64,000 bases of DNA from Arthrobacter sp. Leaf69 (GCF_001422645.1 NZ_LMLR01000012.1:286451-350450), one strand, 5' to 3'. Counted from the first letter of the stretch, positions 36,505-46,147 are shown. Numbers and translations: made by a program. Notes: generated by a model not told the origin, from the sequence alone.

Positions 36505-37079
36505 TGTCCGCCTCCTTCCTTGTTCGGTGGTGTGATGTTGAGGGAACCGGGTTGCTCTTCCGAGGCGGCTTTCTTGGCGTCGAGCTTGCGGTCGGCAACC
36601 TTGACCGTGGCGTCGGCGCCGTCGGGGGCGTCGGAGACCGACTGGCCGTCCGAACCGATCATCGTCAACGGGAATTCGGAAGTTTCCACGGGGATCACGG
36701 AGTCGTCCTCGACGTCGAAGCTGGGGGTCTTGGCGACGCGCCGGTCCTCGGCGTCATCCTGGATCTCATCCTCGCGGGCCAGCACCCAGGTGCGGTAGAT
36801 AATGCCGAGCATAAACGCCGTGACGGCGAACGAGATCACGATCGACGTGAGGATCAGGGCCTGCGGCAGCGGATCGTTGTACTCGCCCGGAGCGGTGTCC
36901 TTGCTGAACAGCGGCGCCAGGCCCGCGTAGCCGCCCGTCGTGAGGATCAGCAGGTTGGTGGCGTTGGTCAGCATCATCAGGCCCAGCAGGACCCGGGTGA
37001 GGCTGCGTTCCAGGATGAGGTAGATGCCGCAGGCATACAGAGCCCCCATGACCGTCAGCAAGGTCAGGTTGACGCTCAT
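36501..37079 (-). CDS. mnhC: Na+/H+ antiporter subunit C
   Basis: 192 aa. An NuoK-like core with three TM helices (about 1-105; GIYLILERSLTRVLLGLMML) plus an extra 80-residue acidic, soluble tail. Most MrpC proteins are about 115 aa, so the tail is notable. Overlaps both neighbours by 4 bp. Confidence 0.93.
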   Translation of the reverse strand: MSVNLTLLTVMGALYACGIYLILERSLTRVLLGLMMLTNATNLLILTTGGYAGLAPLFSKDTAPGEYNDPLPQALILTSIVISFAVTAFMLGIIYRTWVLAREDEIQDDAEDRRVAKTPSFDVEDDSVIPVETSEFPLTMIGSDGQSVSDAPDGADATVKVADRKLDAKKAASEEQPGSLNITPPNKEGGGQ

Positions 37080-40000
37080 GCTTTCCCCTTGGCTGTGGTT
37101 TCGGCCGGGATTTCGCCGGCTTCCTGGTCTTCGGACGGTTCCCCTGGATGTTCGTCGAAGTGCTCCTCGAAGTGCTCGTCGATCTCGGCGCCCAGGCTGC
37201 GCAGCACATCCAGTGCCAGCCCGACGACGACGATGTACACGCCGATGTCGAAGATGGTGGAGGTGACGAACTTGACGTCGCCAAAGACCGGCAGCCAGAA
37301 CTCAAGGATCGCGGACTGGAACACCTGGCCGCCCAGCAGCAGCGGCGCGACGCCGGAGGCCGCCGCGGTGGCGAGGCCGATGCCCAGCAGCGCGCCGGCA
37401 CTGACCGGGGTGGCTTCGCGCAGCTCGAACCGGCCGCCGGCCAGGTAGCGGATGGTGAGGGCCAGACCGGCGGTGAGACCGCCGGCAAAGCCTCCGCCGG
37501 GGAGATTGTGGCCGGCCAGGAGGAGGTAGATCGAGAAGACGATCAGCGAGTGGAAGATCAGCCGGGTGACCACCTCGAAGATGATCGACCGGCGTTCCGG
37601 CGCCAGGGTCCGTCCCGCGACTAGCCACGCATCGCGGGTGGAGGCGGCGAACCGGCGGCTCATGGCCAGCGCGGCGTCGTCGCGGGTGTTGCCGCGGCCG
37701 GGGCCGCGGGGCTTCCGGCGCCCGACAGTACCCTCGGCGACGCTCGACGACGCCGGGCTCCGGTCACCCCGGCCCCGGACGAAGATGAGGCTGGCCACGC
37801 CGGTGGCTGCCAGGGCCAGGACGGCGATCTCGCCGAAGGTGTCCCAGGCCCGGATATCCACGAGGGTGACGTTGACGATGTTCAGTCCGCCGCCGCCCTC
37901 GTACGCCAGCTGCGGGAATTCGAGCGAGACGGGCGCGGCCACGCGGGCGCCCAAGGCGTAGATGGCGGCGAACACCATCGTGATGCCGAAGGCCGCCCCG
38001 ATGATGACGCGGACCACCCGGTAGCGTCCGCCCGTGCGGTCCCGCAGCTCTGCGGGAAGGCTGCGCATGGCTAGGACAAACGCCACCAGGATGATCGTTT
38101 CCACCAGCATCTGGGTCAGCGCGAGGTCCGGGGCGCCCTGCAGCGCGAACATCAACGCGATCCCGTAGCCGGTGACGGACACCATGAGGACAGCCAGGAA
38201 GCGCTTGTTGGCCCGAACGGCGGCGAGCGCGCCGATCACGATTCCGGCGCCCACCACGATCTGCAGCGGGGCGTTGGGGTCGATGAAGTAGAGGTCTCCG
38301 GGCAACGGCTTGTTGGCCAGCAGCAGGGCGGTGAGCGGCAGGGCGAACGCCACGGTCAGGATCACGGACAGGTAGAAGTACAGTGAACCGCGCTGGGTCC
38401 GTCCGGTGATCCAGACCGCCACGTCGTCGAGGGCGCCGATGGTGAGCTGGTAGGTGCGGTCGCCGTCGATCCATCCCGGAACCAGGCCCTGCAGCCGGGC
38501 GACGGAGTCGCGGCCGTAGAACATGACGAGGCCGAGCGCGAAGGTGATGGCGGTCAGCCCCAGGGCTGGGGTCACGCCGTGCCACAGCGCCAGGTGTCCG
38601 GCGGCGGCCGCCGGGTCCTCGCCCTCCGGCACGAACAGTGCCGCGTACGGCTGGATCCAGCCGTCCACCGGGGCCGGCCAGAGGCCGTAGACGATGGTCA
38701 GCAGGCTCAGGATGGCGGGGGCGGCCAGGAAGGCGGGCTTGATCGGCTTGAAAGGGGTCGGCTCGACGCCGGGCTTGACCGCGAAGGCGCCCCACATGAA
38801 CCGTGCGCTGTAGGCGAACGTCAGGATGGACCCCAGGACCACGCCGATCAGGATGACCGGCCCCCACAGGCCGGCTGCGGGGTCGGAGGCGTAGTGGACA
38901 AAGGCTTCGAAGACCGATTCCTTCGCGACGAAGCCGGCCAAGGGCGGGATGCCGGCCATCGAGGCGGCGCCGATCGCGGCCACGATCGCGAGGGCGCGAG
39001 AGGACCTGAACACGCCGGAGAGCTTGCGGATGTCGCGGGTTCCGGCCTGGTGGTCAATGATGCCCACCACCAGGAAGAGGGTGGCCTTGAAGAGCCCGTG
39101 CGCCAGGAGCAGGGCGAGGCCGGCGAGGGCAGCGTCAGGTGTGCCGAGGCCCACCACCATGGTCAGGAAGCCGAGCTGGCTGACCGTGCCGTAGGCCAGG
39201 ATGAGTTTGATATCCGTCTGCCGCAGCGCCCGGTAGCCGCCGACCAGCATCGTCGCGAGGCCGAGGCCGAGCACCACCGGCAGCCAGTACGGCGTTTCCG
39301 CGAATCCGGGGGCCAGCCGCGCCACGAGGTAGATGCCGGCTTTGACCATGGCCGCAGCGTGCAGGTAGGCGCTCACCGGGGTGGGGGCGGCCATGGCACC
39401 GGGCAGCCAGAAGTGGAAGGGGACCAGCGCCGATTTTGTGATCGCGCCTACCAGGATGAGAACGACGGCGGCGGCCACGGCCCCGGCGGCGGGCCCGGCG
39501 ACGAGGGCGGGCGCCTGTTCGAGGATGGCGGAGAGCCGGTAGGTCCCGGCGTTGAAGCCCAGGACGATCAGGCCCACCAGCATGGTCAGGCCGCCGGCGG
39601 TGGTCACGATGAGGGCCTGCAGCGCGGAGCGGCGTGCCGAGAGCCTGGTCCGGGCGTAGCCGATCAGCAGGTAGGACAGGACCGTGGTCAGTTCCCAGAA
39701 GATGAACATCAGGAGCAGGTCATCGGCCGTCACCAGGCCGAACATGGCCCCCGCGAAGGCCAGCAGCTGGGCACCAAATCCGCCGAGGTAGTCGTCCTTG
39801 TCCTTGAAATACCGGGCGCAGTAGACGAGGACCAGCGCACCCACGCCGAGGACCAGCAAGGACATGACCCAAGCCAGGGGGTCCATCCGGAAGGCGAGCT
39901 CAATCTTCAGCTCGGGGATCCACGGCAGGACTTCGGACACGCCGGTTGCAGCGCCGGAATAGACCGCGCCGTGCTGGAGGAGCAGCCAGACGAACGAACC

Positions 40001-40105
40001 GGCGGGCACCGCGGCGAGGGCGAAAAACGAATTCCGGCCGAATTTCCGAAAGAGAAACGGCGCCACAGCAGCCACCGCAAAGTGCACGGCAAGGACTGTG
40101 ATCAC
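37076..40105 (-). CDS. mnhA: Na+/H+ antiporter fused subunits A and B
   Basis: 1009 aa. The GTG at 40103-40105 follows GGAGATACCA; the frame continues to 40162 without a site. The N-terminal NuoL-like MrpA has FWELTTVLSYLLIGY, HFWLPGAMAAPTPVSAYLH and LAYGTVSQLGFL. The MrpA extension is followed by the MrpB domain (HSLIVFSIYLLLAGHNLPGGGFAGGL, too long to be part of A). A and B are fused in several actinobacteria. First gene of the mnhACDEFG operon, exchanging Na+ for H+ for pH and salt tolerance. Confidence 0.95.
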   Translation of the reverse strand: MITVLAVHFAVAAVAPFLFRKFGRNSFFALAAVPAGSFVWLLLQHGAVYSGAATGVSEVLPWIPELKIELAFRMDPLAWVMSLLVLGVGALVLVYCARYFKDKDDYLGGFGAQLLAFAGAMFGLVTADDLLLMFIFWELTTVLSYLLIGYARTRLSARRSALQALIVTTAGGLTMLVGLIVLGFNAGTYRLSAILEQAPALVAGPAAGAVAAAVVLILVGAITKSALVPFHFWLPGAMAAPTPVSAYLHAAAMVKAGIYLVARLAPGFAETPYWLPVVLGLGLATMLVGGYRALRQTDIKLILAYGTVSQLGFLTMVVGLGTPDAALAGLALLLAHGLFKATLFLVVGIIDHQAGTRDIRKLSGVFRSSRALAIVAAIGAASMAGIPPLAGFVAKESVFEAFVHYASDPAAGLWGPVILIGVVLGSILTFAYSARFMWGAFAVKPGVEPTPFKPIKPAFLAAPAILSLLTIVYGLWPAPVDGWIQPYAALFVPEGEDPAAAAGHLALWHGVTPALGLTAITFALGLVMFYGRDSVARLQGLVPGWIDGDRTYQLTIGALDDVAVWITGRTQRGSLYFYLSVILTVAFALPLTALLLANKPLPGDLYFIDPNAPLQIVVGAGIVIGALAAVRANKRFLAVLMVSVTGYGIALMFALQGAPDLALTQMLVETIILVAFVLAMRSLPAELRDRTGGRYRVVRVIIGAAFGITMVFAAIYALGARVAAPVSLEFPQLAYEGGGGLNIVNVTLVDIRAWDTFGEIAVLALAATGVASLIFVRGRGDRSPASSSVAEGTVGRRKPRGPGRGNTRDDAALAMSRRFAASTRDAWLVAGRTLAPERRSIIFEVVTRLIFHSLIVFSIYLLLAGHNLPGGGFAGGLTAGLALTIRYLAGGRFELREATPVSAGALLGIGLATAAASGVAPLLLGGQVFQSAILEFWLPVFGDVKFVTSTIFDIGVYIVVVGLALDVLRSLGAEIDEHFEEHFDEHPGEPSEDQEAGEIPAETTAKGKA

Positions 40106-40259
40106 TGGTATCTCCGCAACGTCAGGAATTCGATTGTCAAAAAGTTGGAGCAGGCGGGGCATTCGTTAGGTTCAGTCCGGACAGTTTACCAAGCGTGGAC
40201 AAATTCTTTTCGCACGGTTTCTTTTCGCACGGTGCGCCGGGCAGTGCGCCCGCTGCGGA

Positions 40260-40265
40260 TAATAT
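40260..40265 (+). promoter_or_regulatory. Leaderless -10 box of the UMF1 transporter gene
   Basis: TAATAT ends 7 nt before the ATG at 40273. It supports this start over the in-frame ATG at 40195. Confidence 0.55.
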
Positions 40266-40272
40266 TCGAGCT

Positions 40273-41676
40273 ATGAACTCAGCCGCTGCCCCCGAGGCCA
40301 CGCATCCCGCCTCGGAACTGGAGTCCGGGAGCCAGGCCTCCCATAAGGGCCGCATCCTCGCCTGGGCGGCCTGGGACTGGGGCTCGGCGGCCTTCAACGC
40401 GGTCATGACCACCTTCGTCTTCACCGTGTACCTCACCTCCAATGCCTTCGGCGGTGAGGACCAGGCCTCCGCCGTGCTGGGCGGCGCACTCGCCATCGCG
40501 GGAGCCGCCGTCGCCCTGCTGGCACCCGTCACCGGGCAGCGTTCCGATACCGGCGGGCACCGGAAGCTCTGGTTGGGAGTCAACACCGCGGCCGTCGCGC
40601 TCCTGACCGCGCTGTGTTTCTTCGTGTTCCCGCGGCCGGAGTTCCTGCTGCTCGGGGTGACGCTGATTGCGCTGGCGAATGTGTTCTTCGAGTTTGCCGG
40701 CGTGAATTACAACGCCATGCTCACCCAGATCTCCACCCCGCAGAACATCGGCAAAGTCAGCGGCTTCGGCTGGGGCATGGGCTACCTCGGCGGCATCGTG
40801 GCGCTGCTGGCCGTGCTCCAGCTCTTTGTCCAGCCCAGCTTCGAGTGGTTCGGCGCCTCGACGGCGGACGGCCTGAACATCCGGCTCGTCGCGGTGTTCT
40901 CGGCCCTGTGGTTCTTTATCTTCGCGTTGCCCGTCATGTTCGCCGTTCCGGAGCTCCCCAGGTCCAAGCAGGGCGCCGGCCTGGGGTTCCTGGCCTCCTA
41001 CGGCCTGCTGGTGCGGCGGATCAAGGCGATCTACCGGACCAGCCCGCACACCATCTACTTCCTGCTCGCCAGTGCCGTCTTCCGGGACGGGCTGGCGGCG
41101 GTATTCACGTTCGGCGGCATCATCGCCGCGGGCACGTTCGGCTTTGAACTCAAGGACGTTATCTTCTTCGCAATCTTCGGGAACGTCGTGGCCGCGGCGG
41201 GCGCCGTCCTGGGCGGCTTCCTCGACGACCGGATCGGGCCGAAGGCGGTGATCACCGGTTCGCTGATCGGTCTGCTGGTCGCCGGCACCGCGATCCTGGT
41301 CCTCGGCAACGACAACCATTCCTTCTTGGGCATGGAGTGGGCCGGCACCACCACTTTCTGGATCTTCGGTTTGTTCCTGTGCCTCTTCGTGGGGCCCGCG
41401 CAGTCCTCCTCGCGGGCTTACCTGGCCCGGCTAGCGCCGGCAGGCGAGTCCGGCGAGCTGTTTGGTCTCTATGCCACCACCGGCCGGGCCGTCAGCTTCC
41501 TCGCCCCGGCCCTCTTTACGCTGTGCATCGCCATTGCCGCCCCTCTGGTGGAACCCGGCGAGGCGCAGCGCTGGGGCATCCTGGGCATCATGGCGGTACT
41601 GCTCGTCGGACTGCTGCTGCTCCTCCCGGTGAAGGCTCCGGACAAGACGGAAATCGCCGTCGTCCCCGCTGTCTGA
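40273..41676 (+). CDS. MFS transporter, UMF1 (Atg22-like) family
   Basis: 467 aa, 12 TM helices. AWAAWDWGSAAFNAVMTTFVF at the first helix and ANVFFEFAGVNYNAMLTQIS are hallmarks of UMF1 proteins, with PAQSSSRAYLARLAP late in the protein. The yeast homologue Atg22 exports amino acids from the vacuole; bacterial substrates are unknown. Divergent from the Mrp operon. Confidence 0.9.
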   Translation: MNSAAAPEATHPASELESGSQASHKGRILAWAAWDWGSAAFNAVMTTFVFTVYLTSNAFGGEDQASAVLGGALAIAGAAVALLAPVTGQRSDTGGHRKLWLGVNTAAVALLTALCFFVFPRPEFLLLGVTLIALANVFFEFAGVNYNAMLTQISTPQNIGKVSGFGWGMGYLGGIVALLAVLQLFVQPSFEWFGASTADGLNIRLVAVFSALWFFIFALPVMFAVPELPRSKQGAGLGFLASYGLLVRRIKAIYRTSPHTIYFLLASAVFRDGLAAVFTFGGIIAAGTFGFELKDVIFFAIFGNVVAAAGAVLGGFLDDRIGPKAVITGSLIGLLVAGTAILVLGNDNHSFLGMEWAGTTTFWIFGLFLCLFVGPAQSSSRAYLARLAPAGESGELFGLYATTGRAVSFLAPALFTLCIAIAAPLVEPGEAQRWGILGIMAVLLVGLLLLLPVKAPDKTEIAVVPAV

Positions 41677-41703
41677 GGCCGCCCGAAAAGTCGCGCGGCG
41701 CAC

Positions 41704-41709
41704 TAGGCT
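41704..41709 (+). promoter_or_regulatory. Leaderless -10 box of the khtT-like gene
   Basis: TAGGCT ends 6 nt before the ATG at 41716. The intervening GGGGGA could act as a weak ribosome site if the transcript starts earlier. Confidence 0.45.
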
Positions 41710-41715
41710 GGGGGA

Positions 41716-42198
41716 ATGAACGTGGATGAAACAGACCTCCCGGGACTGGGCCGGCGCAAGGACTTCATGACCGCCTCCGGGCGGCGGATCGGCGTCGTGG
41801 AATACCGCGAAGGCCAAACCGAACTGATCGTCTCCGCCTGGGACGACCCGGACACCTGCCAGGCGTCCATCCCGCTGACCGCCGATGAGGCCGCCGCGCT
41901 GGGAAACCTGCTGGGCGGCCAGCGGCTGGCCATGCAGCTCTCCGAAGCCCACCGCGAGGTACCCGGGATCGTCACCCGGCAGTTCTCCATCGCCGCCGGC
42001 TCTCCGTTCCAGAACCAACCGATGGGCAAGGCCGCTATCCGGACCCGCAGCGGCGCCTCGATCGTCGCCATCATGCGTGAGGGCGAGGTGCTCCCTTCCC
42101 CGGGACCCGATGTCGTCCTCCACCCCGGTGATCTCCTCGTTGCGGTAGGAACGCAAGAAGGTCTCGATACGGCGGCCGGCATCCTGCGCAACGGCTGA
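41716..42198 (+). CDS. K+/H+ antiporter regulatory subunit (TrkA-C domain, KhtT-like)
   Basis: 160 aa. The N-terminal half is a KhtT-type domain; residues about 85-155 form a TrkA-C (RCK-C) domain (AIRTRSGASIVAIMREGEVLP, LHPGDLLVAVGTQEGL). In Bacillus, KhtT gates the antiporter KhtU. Here the antiporter gene begins 4 bp downstream, so they form an operon. Confidence 0.9.
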   Translation: MNVDETDLPGLGRRKDFMTASGRRIGVVEYREGQTELIVSAWDDPDTCQASIPLTADEAAALGNLLGGQRLAMQLSEAHREVPGIVTRQFSIAAGSPFQNQPMGKAAIRTRSGASIVAIMREGEVLPSPGPDVVLHPGDLLVAVGTQEGLDTAAGILRNG

Positions 42199-42202
42199 CG
42201 GC

Positions 42203-43399
42203 ATGGATCCGCTCGCACTGACCCTGATTGAACTCGGGGCCGTCGTCTTTTGCCTCGGCATGCTGGCGAGGCTGGCCGGGCGGATCGGCATGTCCCCCAT
42301 CCCGCTGTACCTCCTCGGTGGCCTGTTTTTCGGAGCCGGCGGCGTCATCAAGCTCGAAGGTATGCACGAGTTTGCACATCTCTCCAGCGAAATCGGCGTC
42401 ATCCTCCTCCTACTTATGCTCGGATTGGAATATACGGCCGCCGAGCTGGTCACGGGGCTCCGGCGCTCGTGGCAGGCGGGTGTCTTGGACCTCGTCCTCA
42501 ACTTCCTGCCGGGGGCCATCCTCGCGGTGCTGCTGGGCTGGGGCGTCGTGGGGGCAATGGTGATGGGCGGCGTCACGTATATATCGTCGTCGGGCATCGC
42601 GGCCAAGGTCATCACGGACCTGGGCCGGATCGGCAACCGCGAGACACCCGTGGTGCTCTCGATCCTCGTGTTCGAGGACCTGGCCATGGCCATTTACCTG
42701 CCGATCCTGACGGCCACCCTGGCCGGGGTCAGCTTCGCCGTGGGGCTGCAGACCGTGGGGATCTCACTCGCGGTGGTCACCGTTGTCCTGCTGGTGGCGC
42801 TGCGGCACGGGCACCACGTGTCCAAGGCCGTCCACAGTGAGAACTCAGAGGTGTTCCTCCTCAACCTCCTGGGAGCCGCGCTGCTGGTGGCCGGTCTGGC
42901 CGCCGCCATGCAGGTGTCCGCCGCAGTGGGCGCGTTTATGCTCGGAATCGCCATTTCGGGGGCCACCGCGCATAACGCCACAAGGATCCTGGAGCCGCTG
43001 CGGGACCTCTTCGCTGCAATCTTTTTTGTGGTCTTCGGACTCAACACGGACCCCTCCACCATCCCGCCCGTGCTCGGCTGGGCCGTCCTGTTGGCCCTCG
43101 CAACGGCGACCACCAAGATGCTCACCGGGATCTGGGCGGCTAAGCGCGCCGGGATCGGTGTGCCGGGCCGCTTCCGCGCCGGCGCCGCACTCATCGCCCG
43201 CGGCGAGTTCTCGATCGTCATTGCCGGACTCGCCGTGGCCTCCGGCGTGGTGCCCGCGGAACTCGCGGCCATGGCGACCGCCTATGTGCTGATTATGGCC
43301 GTGACAGGCCCGCTCGCCGCCAAGTACGTGGAGCCGATTGTGGCGATGCTGCGCCGCCCGGCGAAGCCGCCTGCGGTGCGGACTGCGGACGGGATCTGA
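42203..43399 (+). CDS. Monovalent cation:proton antiporter, CPA2 family (KhtU-like)
   Basis: 398 aa, 12-13 TM helices, no C-terminal RCK domain; the separate upstream protein supplies it. LGGLFFGAGGVIKL, LLLLMLGLEYTAAELVTG and GVTYISSSGIAAKVITDLGR match Kef/KhtU-type antiporters. It should extrude K+ (or Na+) in exchange for H+ under regulation by the TrkA-C partner. Follows the Mrp and UMF1 genes, giving a local cation-homeostasis block. Confidence 0.92.
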   Translation: MDPLALTLIELGAVVFCLGMLARLAGRIGMSPIPLYLLGGLFFGAGGVIKLEGMHEFAHLSSEIGVILLLLMLGLEYTAAELVTGLRRSWQAGVLDLVLNFLPGAILAVLLGWGVVGAMVMGGVTYISSSGIAAKVITDLGRIGNRETPVVLSILVFEDLAMAIYLPILTATLAGVSFAVGLQTVGISLAVVTVVLLVALRHGHHVSKAVHSENSEVFLLNLLGAALLVAGLAAAMQVSAAVGAFMLGIAISGATAHNATRILEPLRDLFAAIFFVVFGLNTDPSTIPPVLGWAVLLALATATTKMLTGIWAAKRAGIGVPGRFRAGAALIARGEFSIVIAGLAVASGVVPAELAAMATAYVLIMAVTGPLAAKYVEPIVAMLRRPAKPPAVRTADGI

Positions 43400-43455
43400 C
43401 CCCGCCGTCAGGCCGCACCAGCGCGGCGCACCGGCGCGGCGCGGCAGCGCGTGGG

Positions 43456-44031
43456 TCAGATGTCCGTGCGGTGGAAGTTCAAGTGGCTGCGGCTGGCCGT
43501 CGGACCGCGCTGGCCCTGGTAGCGGTTGCCGTATTCGCCCGAGCCGTAGGGGTGTTCGGCGGCCGAGGTAAGCCGGAAGAAGCACAGCTGGCCGATTTTC
43601 ATACCCGGCCACAGTTTGATCGGCAGCGTAGCCATGTTGGACAGCTCCAGGGTGACATGGCCGGAGAAGCCCGGATCGATGAATCCCGCGGTGGAGTGCG
43701 TGAGCAGGCCCAGCCGGCCCAGCGAAGACTTACCTTCGAGCCGGGCAGCGATATCGTCCGGGAGTGTCACGGTCTCGTAGGTGGAGCCCAGGACGAACTC
43801 CCCGGGGTGGAGGATAAAAGGTTCGCCGGCCTCGACTTCCACCAGGCGCGTCAGCTCGGGCTGGTCCTCGGCCGGGTCGATGTGGGCGTACTTGTGGTTG
43901 TCGAAGAGACGGAAGAACTTGTCGATCCGGACGTCCACCGACGATGGCTGAACCATGGCGGGGTCGAACGGCTCCAGAACGATCCGTTGGGAGTCTATTT
44001 CGGCACGAATGTCGCGGTCGGAGATCAGCAC
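43456..44031 (-). CDS. dcd: dCTP deaminase
   Basis: 191 aa, GTG start giving the conserved [39 protein letters not shown] (catalytic loop) and [21 protein letters not shown] (with the catalytic Glu of the TLELSN segment) are all present. Converts dCTP to dUTP; some actinobacterial enzymes also hydrolyse dUTP to dUMP. A TAATTT -10 box ends 7 nt before the GTG, so the mRNA is probably leaderless. Confidence 0.96.
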   Translation of the reverse strand: MLISDRDIRAEIDSQRIVLEPFDPAMVQPSSVDVRIDKFFRLFDNHKYAHIDPAEDQPELTRLVEVEAGEPFILHPGEFVLGSTYETVTLPDDIAARLEGKSSLGRLGLLTHSTAGFIDPGFSGHVTLELSNMATLPIKLWPGMKIGQLCFFRLTSAAEHPYGSGEYGNRYQGQRGPTASRSHLNFHRTDI

Positions 44032-44038
44032 AGTCTCA

Positions 44039-44044
44039 AAATTA
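44039..44044 (-). promoter_or_regulatory. Leaderless -10 box of dcd
   Basis: TAATTT on the minus strand (complement AAATTA), 7 nt before the GTG at 44031. Confidence 0.5.
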
Positions 44045-44081
44045 CCGTACGCACTGGGAAGAGATGTGCGCGGCACCAGTG

Positions 44082-44525
44082 TTACGGCGCTGCCTGTTCT
44101 TCCAGCACCGACTTGAGCTGTTCCAACTGGCAGACTTCGGCCTTCATCCGCCGGCGGAAGGGGGACTTCAGCCGGGCCAGGATTCCCCGGGGCTCGCATT
44201 CGAGGGCAAAGCGGACGCGGGTGTTGCCGCCTTCCGTGCTCAGGTAGTAGCCGCCGTGGGTGCGCTCCGGCCCGGTCAGGGCCCGGTACTGGATTTCCGC
44301 CCCGGGTCGCGCCTCGGTGATCTGGAATTCTCCGCAGACGGCGCGTCCGCCGGGGCCCGCGATTGTCTGCCGGTAGACGGCGCCCTTGGTTCCGGCAGCG
44401 CCGGCTTCAAGTTCAATGCTGCGGACACCGGCACGCCAGCTGGGCAGGTTGCGGGCGTCGAGCAGGAAGTCATACACGCTCATGGCATCCCGTTGGATGA
44501 CGACGTCGTACTCTGCAATTGCCAC
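44082..44525 (-). CDS. SRPBCC-family (polyketide cyclase/START-like) protein
   Basis: 147 aa, GTG start with AAGGA upstream. Strands and the C-terminal helix of the SRPBCC fold are visible ([33 protein letters not shown]). A hydrophobic pocket for a small ligand is likely, but the function is unknown. Upstream of dcd by 50 bp. Confidence 0.82.
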   Translation of the reverse strand: MAIAEYDVVIQRDAMSVYDFLLDARNLPSWRAGVRSIELEAGAAGTKGAVYRQTIAGPGGRAVCGEFQITEARPGAEIQYRALTGPERTHGGYYLSTEGGNTRVRFALECEPRGILARLKSPFRRRMKAEVCQLEQLKSVLEEQAAP

Positions 44526-44605
44526 GAAAATCCTTGTTCGGCGGACAGCTGATGGGCGTAGCCCGCTTCCCCTGAACTGCAGCTAACCCCTTCAGGATAG
44601 ACAGC

Positions 44606-44640
44606 AAGGCCCGCCCCACGCGGCTGCGGGGACGGGCCTT
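44606..44640. terminator. Stem-loop terminator downstream of the aromatic-acid MFS gene
   Basis: AAGGCCCGCCCC (44606-44617) pairs with GGGG-a-CGGGCCTT (44628-44640), one bulged A, short loop. It separates the aromatic island from the SRPBCC/dcd genes. T-rich flank only on the plus side. Confidence 0.65.
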
Positions 44641-44698
44641 TATCGAAGAGTTATGGGACTCCCCGGACTGTGTACGGTTCCGGAACTACGTCGGGCGG

Positions 44699-46009
44699 CT
44701 ATTTGTCGGTGAGCTTCGGCACCGAGAACACCACAATGGCGCCGATGACAGCGAAGGCCGCGAACATGTAGAAGTTCAGCTGCCAGCCGAAGGCCATGCC
44801 GGCAATCAGCCCGCCGATCAGCGGTCCGCAGATGGCGCCGATGCGTCCAATGCCAAGGGACCAGCTCAGGGCTGTGGCGCTCAGGGATTGCGGGTAGTGG
44901 GTGGCGCAGTAGCCGCCCACCAGGATCTGGGTTCCCACGGAGCCGAGGCCGGCGAAGGCGACGATCACGAGCAGCATGGCCAGCGGCAGCTGGAGGCTGA
45001 GCATGAGGATGGCCACGAAGGCCAGCAGGAAGGATGCCGTCACCACCTTGCGGATGCCGATCTTGTCCGCCAGCACGGAGGCGCTGATGGAGCCGACGAT
45101 CGCGCCCGCGTTGAGGACCAGCAGGAACGTCAGGGCATCCCCGAGCTGGAAACCGGCCTGGCGCATGATCTGCGGGAGCCAGGTGTTCAGCCCGTAGACC
45201 AGCAGCAGCCCGCAGAAGTTTGCGAGTGCGAACAGGATCGTGGAACGGACCCACTTGCGAGTGAACAGGGTCTTCATGGCGGATTTGGGCGCTTCGGCGC
45301 CGGTCTTGACGTCCTCGGCGGTGACGATGTCCGAGTAGACGAGGCCGTAGCGGTCCGCGGTGGCTTTGGCTTCTTCAATGCGCTGCTTGCGGGCCAGGTA
45401 TGCCACCGATTCGGGGAGGAGCTTCCAGGCGATAGGGAGCAGGGTGACCAGCGGCAGGGCGCCGATGGCGTACATCCAGCGGAAGTCGATGTGCTGCAGG
45501 AGGTTGATGGCGAGCAGCGACGCGCCCACGCCGCCCACCGAGTACCCGCTGAACATCACGGCGTTGGCGATCTGGCGGCGCTCCTTGCGGGCGTATTCGA
45601 CCGTCAGCGCAATGCAGGTCGGCACGATGCCGCCCAGGCCGAGGCCGGTCAGGAAGCGCAGAAAGCCGAAGACCTCGGCGGACGGCGCGAAGGCCGTCAG
45701 CAGCATGCACGTGGAGAACCACGCGATGCAGGCAAGCATGATGCGGCGGCGGCCCAGTTTGTCGGTCAGGATGCCGACGGAGAGCGTGCCGATCAGCATC
45801 CCGACCAGGGCGAGGCTGCCGATCAGGCCTGCCTGCCCGGGGGTGACGCCCCAGTCCTGGAACTTCAGGATGGTGGGGACGGTGGAGCCGTAGACCACCA
45901 GGTCGTAGCCATCAAAAACTATGGCCACGAAGCACAGGATGAGGACCGCGTGGCCCTTCCAGCGAGGTGCGGCCTCGTTGCGCAACTCAGTCGACATTGA
46001 CTGCGTCAT
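44699..46009 (-). CDS. MFS aromatic-acid:H+ symporter (AAHS family)
   Basis: 436 aa, 12 TM helices. The signature DGYDLVVYGSTVPTIL in TM1 (Asp and Tyr needed in PcaK-type transporters) and GILTDKLGRRR between TM2 and TM3 define AAHS. It likely imports an aromatic acid with protons to feed the catabolic genes upstream. Separated by 138 bp with an inverted repeat from the ThDP enzyme gene. Confidence 0.93.
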   Translation of the reverse strand: MTQSMSTELRNEAAPRWKGHAVLILCFVAIVFDGYDLVVYGSTVPTILKFQDWGVTPGQAGLIGSLALVGMLIGTLSVGILTDKLGRRRIMLACIAWFSTCMLLTAFAPSAEVFGFLRFLTGLGLGGIVPTCIALTVEYARKERRQIANAVMFSGYSVGGVGASLLAINLLQHIDFRWMYAIGALPLVTLLPIAWKLLPESVAYLARKQRIEEAKATADRYGLVYSDIVTAEDVKTGAEAPKSAMKTLFTRKWVRSTILFALANFCGLLLVYGLNTWLPQIMRQAGFQLGDALTFLLVLNAGAIVGSISASVLADKIGIRKVVTASFLLAFVAILMLSLQLPLAMLLVIVAFAGLGSVGTQILVGGYCATHYPQSLSATALSWSLGIGRIGAICGPLIGGLIAGMAFGWQLNFYMFAAFAVIGAIVVFSVPKLTDK

Positions 46010-46109
46010 GGATGTACCTCTCGTTGAGATGTCATGGGAATGTGTGGTAGCTCACATGCTGTGCCCACTGTGTCACGCTTTGATTCCGACAGTAAACAAA
46101 TCAGCATAT

Positions 46110-46126
46110 ATCGTTTGTGTAACGAT
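46110..46126. promoter_or_regulatory. Inverted repeat ATCGTT-N5-AACGAT before the MFS gene
   Basis: Perfect 6-bp arms, 5-bp gap, in an A/T-rich patch 100 bp upstream of the MFS start. It looks like an IclR- or MarR-type operator, but no such regulator is in the island. Confidence 0.55.
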
Positions 46127-46147
46127 CGTCAGCCAGTAATGGGACCG

